Source of the DNA: Candidatus Sodaliphilus limicaballi
GTDB taxonomy: Bacteria > Bacteroidota > Bacteroidia > Bacteroidales > Muribaculaceae
Direction of reading: 5' to 3'
NCBI GenBank assembly: GCA_018065815.1
Contig: JAGHSP010000147.1
Span: 1-14,843, forward strand
DNA length: 14,843 bases
Part shown: in pieces, positions 7,184-13,479 of the stretch
Position numbering within the stretch: the stretch's first letter is position 1
Layout: each line of letters starts with the position of its first letter
The notes under the pieces: model-generated
The model's input: only the letters and a program-made list of their open reading frames with translations
Databases searched by the model: none
What the model was told of the DNA's origin: nothing
Made by a program: the position numbers and the translations under genes

Positions 7184-8158
7184 GTGACTGAACTAGAACG
7201 AATTAGGGAATTGCTCAGGGGCGACATCGATCGCCTCAACAGCATCATCAAGGAGTCGCTGGTGAGCAACAGCGACCTCCTTAATGCTGCCATCACCGCA
7301 CATCTCAAGACCAAGGGCAAGCAGCTGCGCCCGTTGCTGGTGATGCTCAGCGGAAGACTATTTGGCGGCATCAACGACTGCGTGCTCAATGCCGGCGCTG
7401 CCGTTGAGCTGCTGCACAATGCGTCGCTCATTCACGATGACGTCATCGACCAGTCGGCCGAGCGACGTGGCATCGCCACCATCAACAGCATCTTCCAGAA
7501 CCATGTGGCAGTGCTCACCGGTGACTTCTTCATCACCACCGCGCTGCGCAGGGCCGTGCTCACCCGCCAGTCGCGCATCCTCGACGAACTCGCTCTCCTG
7601 GGCGGTGCTCTGTCGATGGGCGAGATAGACCAGATATGCAACGCGCAGGAGCGCAACATCACCGAGGAAACCTATATGGACATCATCGGCAAGAAGACTG
7701 CCACGCTCTTCGAAAGCTGCGCTGCCATGGGCGGATATGCCAACAATCAGGAGGAGGACTACATGAAGCCCCTGCGCAAGTATGCCTACCTGCTGGGCCT
7801 GTGCTTCCAGATGAAGGACGACACGTTTGACTACTATCACGACCCCGCAGTGGGAAAGCCCACGGGCAACGACCTGCGCGAGGGCAAGATCACGCTGCCG
7901 CTCATCTACGCATTGTCGCTCACCGAGCACCCCAGGCACAACGAGATGGTGCAGCTCGTGCACAAACCCGAACTCACCACCGAGGAGATTGATACTCTGG
8001 TAGAGTTTGCCAAGGAAGCCGGCGGCATCGACTACACCTACGACAAGATGGAGCAATTGCGCGAGCAGGCATGCGCGCAACTCGATGCCTACCCGCCCAG
8101 CGACACCGTAGAGGCACTGAAACAACTGTTCCAGTACATAATTGAGCGCAAGCATTAA
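7184..8158 (+). CDS. Long-chain polyprenyl diphosphate synthase
   Basis: Adds isopentenyl units to an allylic diphosphate, making the side chain of menaquinone. Using GTG 7184 the protein has 324 residues: GKQLRP (45-50) for IPP binding, first Asp-rich motif DDVID (85-89), arginines after it (RRG, 94-96), and second Asp-rich motif DDTFD (212-216), preceded by QMK. The residue five before the first motif is Ala80, a small residue typical of synthases that make long chains rather than C15/C20 products. The frame is open back to ATG 7088, but that would overlap the TonB domain by 89 nt and adds an unrelated N-terminus, so GTG, 7 nt after the tonB stop, is preferred. The tight spacing suggests read-through from the tonB cluster. 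Exact chain length is not predicted. Confidence 0.92.
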   Translation: MTELERIRELLRGDIDRLNSIIKESLVSNSDLLNAAITAHLKTKGKQLRPLLVMLSGRLFGGINDCVLNAGAAVELLHNASLIHDDVIDQSAERRGIATINSIFQNHVAVLTGDFFITTALRRAVLTRQSRILDELALLGGALSMGEIDQICNAQERNITEETYMDIIGKKTATLFESCAAMGGYANNQEEDYMKPLRKYAYLLGLCFQMKDDTFDYYHDPAVGKPTGNDLREGKITLPLIYALSLTEHPRHNEMVQLVHKPELTTEEIDTLVEFAKEAGGIDYTYDKMEQLREQACAQLDAYPPSDTVEALKQLFQYIIERKH

Positions 8159-8181
8159 AAATAGGTTACTCTCCCCCCCGA

Positions 8182-8787
8182 ATGTTACAGCAATATCTCA
8201 TAGAAGGACGCATCGAGGCCGGGTGCGACGAGGCTGGGCGAGGTTGCCTGGCAGGCCCCGTGACCGCGGCGGCTGTGATTCTGCCCGCCGGGTGGAGCCA
8301 TGAGCTCATCAACGACAGCAAGCAACTCACCGAGCGACAGCGCGAGGCGCTCAGACCCATCATCGAACGCGAGGCGCTGGCATGGGCCGTGGCAATGGTG
8401 TCACCGCAAGAGATAGACCGCATCAACATCCTCAAGGCGTCTATCACAGCCATGCACCGGGCCATCGACCAGCTCACAGTGCGTCCCGAGGCGCTGCTCA
8501 TCGACGGCAATCGCTTCTATAAGTACCAAGACATCCCCCACACCACCATCGTCAAGGGCGACGGCAAGATGCTCAGCATCGCCGCCGCAAGCATCCTGGC
8601 CAAGACCCACCGCGACGAGTACATGCGGCGCATAGCACAGGACTACCCGCAGTATGGATGGGACGGCAACAAGGGATATCCCACGCCCGCGCACAGGGCC
8701 GCCATCGCTGCACACGGCACCACGCCGCACCACCGCATGACATTCCAACTGCTGCCACAACCCACGTTGTTTGATGGGATTGATTAG
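8182..8787 (+). CDS. rnhB: Ribonuclease HII
   Basis: Cleaves RNA in RNA/DNA hybrids and removes single ribonucleotides embedded in DNA. The 201-residue product fits the family: GCDEAGRGCLAGPV (14-27) with catalytic Asp16 and Glu17, INDSKQL (43-49), LIDGN with Asp108, KGDGK (125-129), and ILAKTHRDE with Asp145, then GWDGNKGYPT (around 158-167) and a C-terminal H-rich segment ending in FDGID. ATG 8182 follows the polyprenyl synthase by 23 nt; a run of seven C's (8173-8179) lies just before it, unusual in an otherwise A/T-rich type of leader. Its last codons and stop form the first unit of the 7-bp tandem repeat at 8782-8816. Confidence 0.96.
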   Translation: MLQQYLIEGRIEAGCDEAGRGCLAGPVTAAAVILPAGWSHELINDSKQLTERQREALRPIIEREALAWAVAMVSPQEIDRINILKASITAMHRAIDQLTVRPEALLIDGNRFYKYQDIPHTTIVKGDGKMLSIAAASILAKTHRDEYMRRIAQDYPQYGWDGNKGYPTPAHRAAIAAHGTTPHHRMTFQLLPQPTLFDGID

Positions 8788-8816
8788 AGATTAAAGATTA
8801 GAGATTAGAGATAAGA
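8782..8816. repeat. 7-bp tandem repeat (GATTAGA), five units
   Basis: Five head-to-tail heptamers: GATTAGA, GATTAAA, GATTAGA, GATTAGA, GATAAGA. The first unit overlaps the final Asp codon and TAG stop of rnhB. A G-run and a small GGAG/CTCC hairpin (8819-8830) follow. Seen directly; function unknown. Confidence 0.85.
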
Positions 8817-8836
8817 GGGGAGGATTCTCCGAGCAA

Positions 8837-8868
8837 TTTAAACTTTTAAACTTTTAAACTTTTAAACT
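8837..8868. repeat. 8-bp tandem repeat (TTTAAACT), four perfect units
   Basis: Four identical octamers TTTAAACT run from 8837 to 8868, followed by a partial TTTAC. They end 15 nt before the histidine kinase start, where a promoter or leader would be expected. Each unit contains the palindrome TTTAAA. No TAnnTTTG element is visible around them. Confidence 0.88.
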
Positions 8869-8883
8869 TTTACAAAGAAAACA

Positions 8884-10116
8884 ATGAACCTACGCAACAT
8901 TTACGACTCCCGGCGCATCTGGAAGATGGGACTCATCGCAGTCTCGCTTGTGATGGTTGCGTGCTTCATCTACATCTCTAACAACCTCGTCAAGGACCTC
9001 GCCCAGCAGGAACGCGACCGCATGGAGATATGGGCCAACGCCACCAAGGAGCTGGCGTCAATGGCCGACTCGCCCGTCGATAGCCTGGGCAATCCGCTGC
9101 CCGTGATGCAACCCGACGTGGACTTCCTGTTGAGCATCATCGAGGGCAACCACACCATCCCGGTCATGCTTGTCGATAACGATGACAACATCTTGCAACA
9201 CCGCAACTTCCATCTGCCCGAGCCCGAAGATAATCCGCTGGAGATTTCTCCCGCCAACATGGCCTACTTGCAAGACAAGCTCAACTCGCTCAAAGGGTCT
9301 AAAAACATCATCGATATCAGTATCGACGACCACACCACGCAGCACCTCTACTATGAGGACTCCACGCTGCTGCGACGCCTTGCCTACTACCCCTACATCC
9401 AGCTTGCCGTGATGCTGCTGTTCATCGCTGTGGCCTACTTTGCCCTGATCAGCGTCAAAAAAGCCGAGCAGAACAAGGTGTGGGTGGGTCTCAGCAAGGA
9501 AACCGCCCACCAGCTGGGCACTCCCATCTCGTCGCTCATGGCGTGGACACAGATACTGCCCAGCATGGGACTCGACCAGGACGTGGTGGGCGAGATGGAC
9601 AAGGACGTGCACCGTCTCTCGGTCATCGCCGACCGTTTCTCTAAAATCGGCTCAATGCCCGACAAGGAACTCGCCTTCATCAACGAGGCCGTGGAAATGA
9701 GCCTCGAGTACATGAGCAAGCGCATACCCAAGCGCGTGGACCTCAATATCCACACCAGCGACAGCGACAACTGCGGCATCATGCTGTGCCAGTCGCTCTT
9801 TGAGTGGGTGATGGAAAACCTCACCAAGAACGCCGTCGATGCCATGAGCGGAGAGGGAAGGCTCGACATCACCGTCACCAGCGACGACGACCATGCGCTC
9901 ATCTACGTCAAGGACACGGGCAAGGGCATCGCACGCAAGAACTTCAAGAATGTGTTCACCCCAGGTTTCACTACCAAGAAACGCGGCTGGGGTCTGGGAC
10001 TCACTCTCGTGAAGCGCATCATCGAGGAATATCACGGCGGACGCATCTACGTCAAGGAGAGCGAGCCTGGCAAGGGAACCACCTTTGCCATAGAACTGCC
10101 CAAAGTCAAATCATAA
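8884..10116 (+). CDS. Orphan membrane-bound sensor histidine kinase
   Basis: A 410-residue sensor kinase of the inner membrane. Two membrane helices (about 16-33 and 172-190) bracket a periplasmic sensor region (about 34-171) with no domain I can name. The cytoplasmic part has an unusual H-box, SKETAHQLGTPISSLMAW (204-221), with phosphoacceptor His209; the N-box ENLTKNAVDA (Asn316), G1 DTGKGI (344-349), F-box FTPGFTTKKRG (358-368) and G2 GWGLGL (368-373) are all intact, so it should bind ATP and autophosphorylate. No response regulator is encoded in the window. HAMP and PAS domains are not evident. Kinases with this TAHQLGTP box are, from general knowledge, widespread single genes in Bacteroidota. 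Tandem octamers precede the gene and the hydrolase gene follows after 30 nt. Confidence 0.93.
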   Translation: MNLRNIYDSRRIWKMGLIAVSLVMVACFIYISNNLVKDLAQQERDRMEIWANATKELASMADSPVDSLGNPLPVMQPDVDFLLSIIEGNHTIPVMLVDNDDNILQHRNFHLPEPEDNPLEISPANMAYLQDKLNSLKGSKNIIDISIDDHTTQHLYYEDSTLLRRLAYYPYIQLAVMLLFIAVAYFALISVKKAEQNKVWVGLSKETAHQLGTPISSLMAWTQILPSMGLDQDVVGEMDKDVHRLSVIADRFSKIGSMPDKELAFINEAVEMSLEYMSKRIPKRVDLNIHTSDSDNCGIMLCQSLFEWVMENLTKNAVDAMSGEGRLDITVTSDDDHALIYVKDTGKGIARKNFKNVFTPGFTTKKRGWGLGLTLVKRIIEEYHGGRIYVKESEPGKGTTFAIELPKVKS

Positions 10117-10146
10117 CCACCTATTGAGAAAAAACAGAACGACGAT

Positions 10147-10950
10147 ATGACAAAGATTACAATGCTCGGCACAGGCAACGCAATGTGCACACGCTGCTAC
10201 AACACCTGCTTTTATCTCCACACTCCCGGCGGAGGGCTCATGGTTGACGCGGGCGGCGGCAACGGCATTTTCAGGCAGCTTTTCCGCGCCGACATACCCT
10301 TTGAGCAGATACACAACATCTTTGTCACCCACGTGCACACCGACCACATCATGGGCATCATCTGGATGATACGCAAGATCTCTCCCATGATGTACCGCGG
10401 CAAGTACTCGGGCACTCTCACCATCTACTGCCACGACGAGGTGAAGCACGCCATCGAGCAGATGTGCTATCTCATGATTCCTGCCAAGATATGCCGCGCC
10501 ATAGGCGACACCATCATCTTGCAGGAGGTGAAAGACGGCGAGACTGTCAAGATCGACGACATGGACGTCACGTTCTTCGACGTGGGCAGCGACAAGACCA
10601 AGCAATATGGGTTCCGTGCCGTCATGCCCGACGGCAAGAGCATCGTGTGCCACGGCGACGAACCCTATAACGAGCGCAACGACAAGTATGTGCGCGGCTG
10701 CGACCTCTTCATGTGCGAGGCTTTCTGCCTCTACAAGGACCGCGAGCAGTTCCGCCCCTACGAGAAGCACCACAGCACCGCCATCGACGCCGGACGCACA
10801 GCGCAAGACCTGGGCGTCAAGAGCCTGCTCTTGTACCACACCGAAGACACCCGCCTCACCACACGACGCCTTACCTATACCGCCGAAGCCGCACAACACT
10901 ACACTGGAAACATCTATGTCCCCGACGATATCGAGTCGGTAATAATCTGA
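10147..10950 (+). CDS. Metallo-beta-lactamase-fold hydrolase related to ribonuclease Z
   Basis: A 267-residue zinc-dependent hydrolase, probably cytoplasmic. Metal ligands are visible: THVHTDH (61-67; His62, His64, Asp66, His67), His169 and Asp171 in CHGDEP, and His231 in LLLYHTED. The N-terminal LGTGNA (7-12) and the later HHSTAIDAGRTA (208-219) echo ribonuclease Z motifs, but the protein is shorter than typical Rnz and I see no exosite arm, so tRNA 3'-processing is not assured. An N-terminal Cys cluster (Cys14, Cys17, Cys21) is a feature of this group. It lies 30 nt after the histidine kinase and 34 nt before a lipoprotein gene and is likely co-transcribed with them. Substrate unknown. Confidence 0.85.
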   Translation: MTKITMLGTGNAMCTRCYNTCFYLHTPGGGLMVDAGGGNGIFRQLFRADIPFEQIHNIFVTHVHTDHIMGIIWMIRKISPMMYRGKYSGTLTIYCHDEVKHAIEQMCYLMIPAKICRAIGDTIILQEVKDGETVKIDDMDVTFFDVGSDKTKQYGFRAVMPDGKSIVCHGDEPYNERNDKYVRGCDLFMCEAFCLYKDREQFRPYEKHHSTAIDAGRTAQDLGVKSLLLYHTEDTRLTTRRLTYTAEAAQHYTGNIYVPDDIESVII

Positions 10951-10984
10951 CCCACATAAACAAGCAATTCACCTATAAACAAAC

Positions 10985-11305
10985 ATGAAACGAAATAATA
11001 CTAAACCGCAACGCATCGCCATCGCAGCATGCATGCTCGTGCTGTGCTTGCTCATGGTGTCGTGCGCCCCTGCCGAAGCCGGCGAGCATGAATTTGGTTT
11101 CCTCGGAGGCTTGTGGCACGGCATGATACTTCCCTTCTCATTCTCTGCCAAGCTTCTCGGCGCAATCCTTCATCTCGTAAGCGAAGACTGGGGCAACTGG
11201 GACATCTCTATCTGGGCCGACAACACCACAGGATTCACCTACTGGTTAGGTTTCGTCCTAGGCTTCTTCGGTTTGAGCAAACTCTTCTCACTCCACGACG
11301 ACTAA
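10985..11305 (+). CDS. Small lipoprotein with GGLWHGMILPFSF motif
   Basis: A 106-residue protein with a basic N-terminus, hydrophobic stretch and lipobox LMVSC (Cys27), so it should be exported and lipid-anchored. The mature part has GGLWHGMILPFSF (41-53), continuing into a hydrophobic segment up to about 65, then a second hydrophobic segment with YWLGFVLGFFGLSK (86-99), and ends in an acidic LHDD. Similar small proteins with a GxWHGxIxPFxF motif are, from memory, found across distant bacteria without a known function. It follows the hydrolase by 34 nt, and terminator-like hairpins follow it, so it is probably the last gene of this run. Confidence 0.75.
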   Translation: MKRNNTKPQRIAIAACMLVLCLLMVSCAPAEAGEHEFGFLGGLWHGMILPFSFSAKLLGAILHLVSEDWGNWDISIWADNTTGFTYWLGFVLGFFGLSKLFSLHDD

Positions 11306-11314
11306 ATTAAGGTC

Positions 11315-11372
11315 GGTTGCTACGCAACCTTTAAGAACAGGCTTGCTCGCAAAACGGTTTTTGACGTTTTTT
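11315..11372 (+). terminator. Terminator-like hairpins after the lipoprotein gene
   Basis: A perfect 6-bp hairpin GGTTGC-TAC-GCAACC (11315-11329) is followed by TTT. A second, AAAACG (11351-11356) with CGTTTT (11365-11370), runs into further T's to 11372. Each is short; together they suggest transcription termination. The stretch GCAAAACGGTTTTT (11349-11362) also occurs at 296-309. Confidence 0.45.
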
Positions 11373-11384
11373 GTTGGTATTGCT

Positions 11385-11431
11385 ATGTAATTACATTTCA
11401 GTATATTACAAAATACCACACAAAATACCAC
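11385..11431. promoter_or_regulatory. Possible operator: 12-bp palindrome and 12-bp direct repeat
   Basis: ATGTAATTACAT (11385-11396) is a perfect palindrome. Twelve bases on, ACAAAATACCAC occurs twice in direct tandem (11408-11419 and 11420-11431). Both lie 90-140 bp upstream of the dockerin-tailed LRR gene, where a regulator would bind. The binding protein is unknown and the role is inferred from position and symmetry only. Confidence 0.4.
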
Positions 11432-11464
11432 ACGTCAAAATCTCGTTATTTCCAGTAATTTTAT

Positions 11465-11472
11465 TTTCTTTG
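11465..11472 (+). promoter_or_regulatory. Weak candidate -7 element for the first BspA-like gene
   Basis: TTTCTTTG (11465-11472) differs from TAnnTTTG at one position. No TTTG is seen 19-21 nt upstream. A start near 11476 would give an A-rich leader of about 47 nt, normal for Bacteroidota. Confidence 0.3.
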
Positions 11473-11522
11473 TAAATTAGACGTTTTATATCGCAAAAAA
11501 TACAATTAAAAAAATATCATTT

Positions 11523-13214
11523 ATGAAGAAATTATTAACCCTTTTCTGCTCTGTTGCATTAGCAACAACTGCCTGGGCCGACGGAACCATCACCATGCCC
11601 AACGGCCTGAGAATTTATGTCGATGACACATTCAAGACAGGCTTTATCCTGTCGTCTGACGTTTCGGGTGACCTCGTGATTCCCGCAACCGTTACCGATA
11701 ATGGCAAAGAGTACAAGATTACCACCATCGACGCCAACGCATTCCGCTACAAGACGGCACTCACCTCGGTAAAGATAGAAGGCAACAATATGCTTTACAT
11801 CTATGACGAGGCATTCAATGGTTGTTCGAGCCTCACAAGCGTGACCCTGCCCTCGTCGCTCGAGGAACTGGGCACACGTGCATTCATGGCTTGCACCAAG
11901 TTGCAGTCGATTTCAATCCCCCAGTCGATAAAAAAACTAGGCGAGAATGTATTTGCTGGTTGCACAAGCCTCGCATCGGCTTCTCTGCCCGAAGGCATTA
12001 CCGAACTTCCCATGGGACTCTTCTACAAGTGCTCGGCTCTCTCACAGGTCAATGTCCCCTCGACCGTCAAGACTATCGGCGCATCGGTGTTCTACCAGTG
12101 TGCAGCACTGCCCAGCCTCACATTGCCTGCTGGCGTGACACAGATAGGCAACAATGCATTCAACAGCTGTACTAGTCTAGCAAGTATCAATATCCCTAAT
12201 GGGGTGTCTGCAATCGAGGATTACACATTCACCAACTCCGGTCTTGTCAACATCACTCTCCCCAACAGCGTCACTACCGTAGGCCGTGACGTCTTCAAGG
12301 GCTGTGTTAACCTCACCGAAATTACCCTATCAAGCAGCATGACCGAGATACCCGAAAACCTGTGCAACGGCGACAAGGTGCTCGCTAAGGTTGTTATCCC
12401 CAGCGGCATCACAAGCATCGGCCGCCAGGCATTCTACAACTGCGCTGCGTTACCCTCTATCGAGATCCCCAATTCAGTAACTACCATGGACGTGCAAGTG
12501 TTCCAGGGATGTGCTGCTCTTGAAACTATAAAACTGTCAACCGCCCTAACCACAATTCCCGAAAACACATTCAACGGCTGCAAGGCATTGAAGAGCGTAG
12601 AGATTCCCGCATCGGTTACTGCTCTTGCTAAGCAGGCATTCTACAACTGCTCAGCGCTGGCAACTATAAAACTCAACGAGGGTCTCACCAGCCTGGGCGA
12701 GAACGCGCTGCGCGGCACTGTCATCACCGAGCTTGACATACCCGAGGGCGTTACAACCATCGGCAAAGCAGTGCTTTACGGCGACAAGGTTCTCACCAAG
12801 GTGACTCTTCCCAGCACTGTCACTACTCTCGATGCCCAAGCCTTCTACAATTGCACAACGCTTGCCGAGGTGCACAACCGCATGGCAGCGCCCCTCACTA
12901 TCGTGGCCAACACATTCTACAAGGCGCAGACAGGCACGCTCTACGTTCCCAAGGGAACCCTCGCAGCCTATCAAGCAGCCGACGTGTGGAAGTCGTTCAA
13001 GAACATCGTTGAGGAAGAAAACGAGGATCCTGGCATTCCTGGCGACGTGAATGGTGACGGCACTGTCGATATCACCGATGCCAACATCCTCATCAATCTC
13101 ATCCTGGGCAAGGATAACGCCAGCAGCTATGGCAACCGTGCCGACGCCGACGGCAACGGCACAGTTGACGTGAGCGACGCCAACGCCGTGATCAACAAGA
13201 TCCTGGGCAAGTAA
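11523..13214 (+). CDS. Secreted BspA-like LRR_5 protein with C-terminal dockerin-type domain
   Basis: A 563-residue secreted or surface protein. Signal peptide MKKLLTLFCSVALATTAWA is followed by Asp20. From about residue 75 to 455 runs an array of roughly 23-residue leucine-rich repeats of the LRR_5/BspA type, each with a pattern like AFxxCxxLxxIxIPxxVxxIG (examples: AFNGCSSLTSVTLPSSLEEL, AFYNCAALPSIEIPNSVTTM). A non-repeat unit with LYVPKGTLAAYQAADVWKSF follows. The C-terminus (about 504-563) has two calcium-binding loops, DVNGDGTVDITD (508-519) and DADGNGTVDVSD (541-552), each followed by a helix ending in ILGK: a type I dockerin arrangement. BspA-like proteins usually bind host matrix or other cells. 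No sorting domain for type IX secretion is visible. Its own spacer and promoter region suggest single-gene transcription. Confidence 0.9.
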   Translation: MKKLLTLFCSVALATTAWADGTITMPNGLRIYVDDTFKTGFILSSDVSGDLVIPATVTDNGKEYKITTIDANAFRYKTALTSVKIEGNNMLYIYDEAFNGCSSLTSVTLPSSLEELGTRAFMACTKLQSISIPQSIKKLGENVFAGCTSLASASLPEGITELPMGLFYKCSALSQVNVPSTVKTIGASVFYQCAALPSLTLPAGVTQIGNNAFNSCTSLASINIPNGVSAIEDYTFTNSGLVNITLPNSVTTVGRDVFKGCVNLTEITLSSSMTEIPENLCNGDKVLAKVVIPSGITSIGRQAFYNCAALPSIEIPNSVTTMDVQVFQGCAALETIKLSTALTTIPENTFNGCKALKSVEIPASVTALAKQAFYNCSALATIKLNEGLTSLGENALRGTVITELDIPEGVTTIGKAVLYGDKVLTKVTLPSTVTTLDAQAFYNCTTLAEVHNRMAAPLTIVANTFYKAQTGTLYVPKGTLAAYQAADVWKSFKNIVEEENEDPGIPGDVNGDGTVDITDANILINLILGKDNASSYGNRADADGNGTVDVSDANAVINKILGK

Positions 13215-13236
13215 GGTTAAGTGGATTAATAGACAT

Positions 13237-13283
13237 CGTTAATAACGTGGTTTTCGTGATTTACGTTAATCACGTTATTATCG
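13237..13283. other. Two mutually exclusive hairpins after the first BspA-like gene
   Basis: Outer arms 13237-13249 and 13271-13283 pair at 12 of 13 positions. An inner perfect hairpin, CGTGATT (13255-13261) with AATCACG (13268-13274), shares bases 13271-13274 with the outer one, so both cannot form together. It may end the upstream transcript, although no U-run follows; it also leads directly into the 9-bp tandem repeat. Confidence 0.5.
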
Positions 13284-13333
13284 TTATTGTCGTTATTAAC
13301 GTTATTATCGTTATTAACGTTATTGTCGTAACG
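13273..13333. repeat. 9-bp tandem repeat (CGTTATTNN), six units plus a partial
   Basis: Six nonamers start at 13273, 13282, 13291, 13300, 13309 and 13318. All begin CGTTATT; the last two bases vary in the order AT, GT, AA, AT, AA, GT. A degenerate CGTAACG (13327-13333) closes the array. The units of type CGTTATTAA followed by CG are self-complementary, so the array can fold on itself. Confidence 0.9.
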
Positions 13334-13354
13334 ATTGCTGAATAGTTACAATCG
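13332..13354. repeat. Hairpin carrying second copy of the 16-nt core ATTGCTGAATAGTTAC
   Basis: CGATTG (13332-13337) pairs with CAATCG (13349-13354) around an 11-nt loop. The core at 13334-13349 is identical to 139-154. Together with the upstream nonamers it resembles the element at 94-192 in layout, although the flanks differ in sequence. Confidence 0.6.
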
Positions 13355-13396
13355 CTAGTCCGCAATGTTAATAATCTCTAAAAACCGAAATGGCGA

Positions 13397-13428
13397 TTTG
13401 TTGTGTTGTCGTAATTGCGTAAATTTGT
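13397..13428 (+). promoter_or_regulatory. Consensus Bacteroidota promoter for the second BspA-like gene
   Basis: TTTG (13397-13400), 19-nt spacer, TAAATTTG (13420-13427) followed by T: a full match to TTTG-N19-TAnnTTTG. The start site would be near 13431, giving a leader of about 49 nt before ATG 13480. This is the best promoter match in the window. Confidence 0.8.
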
Positions 13429-13479
13429 AAGTATTACAAACATTAGTCATTTAGCATGATCGAATAAACTATCGTTGAT

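Noticed and set aside
6388..7431. 347-codon open frame on the minus strand opposite tonB
   Set aside because: Low-complexity product rich in Leu/His/Gly caused by the repetitive tonB linker; it spans two plus-strand genes with clear motifs.
8173..8179. C7 run before rnhB, and G7 run at 3268-3274 after nadK, as phase-variation tracts
   Set aside because: Both are short and lie outside coding frames next to housekeeping genes; nothing suggests switching. Strain comparison would be needed to revive the idea.
13032..13214. Type IX secretion C-terminal sorting domain on the first BspA-like protein
   Set aside because: The C-terminus has paired calcium loops and short helices, not the beta-strand-rich pattern of sorting domains.
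13273..13333. Short tandem repeats as a CRISPR array
   Set aside because: Units of 7, 8 and 9 bp have no spacers between them, and no cas gene is present.
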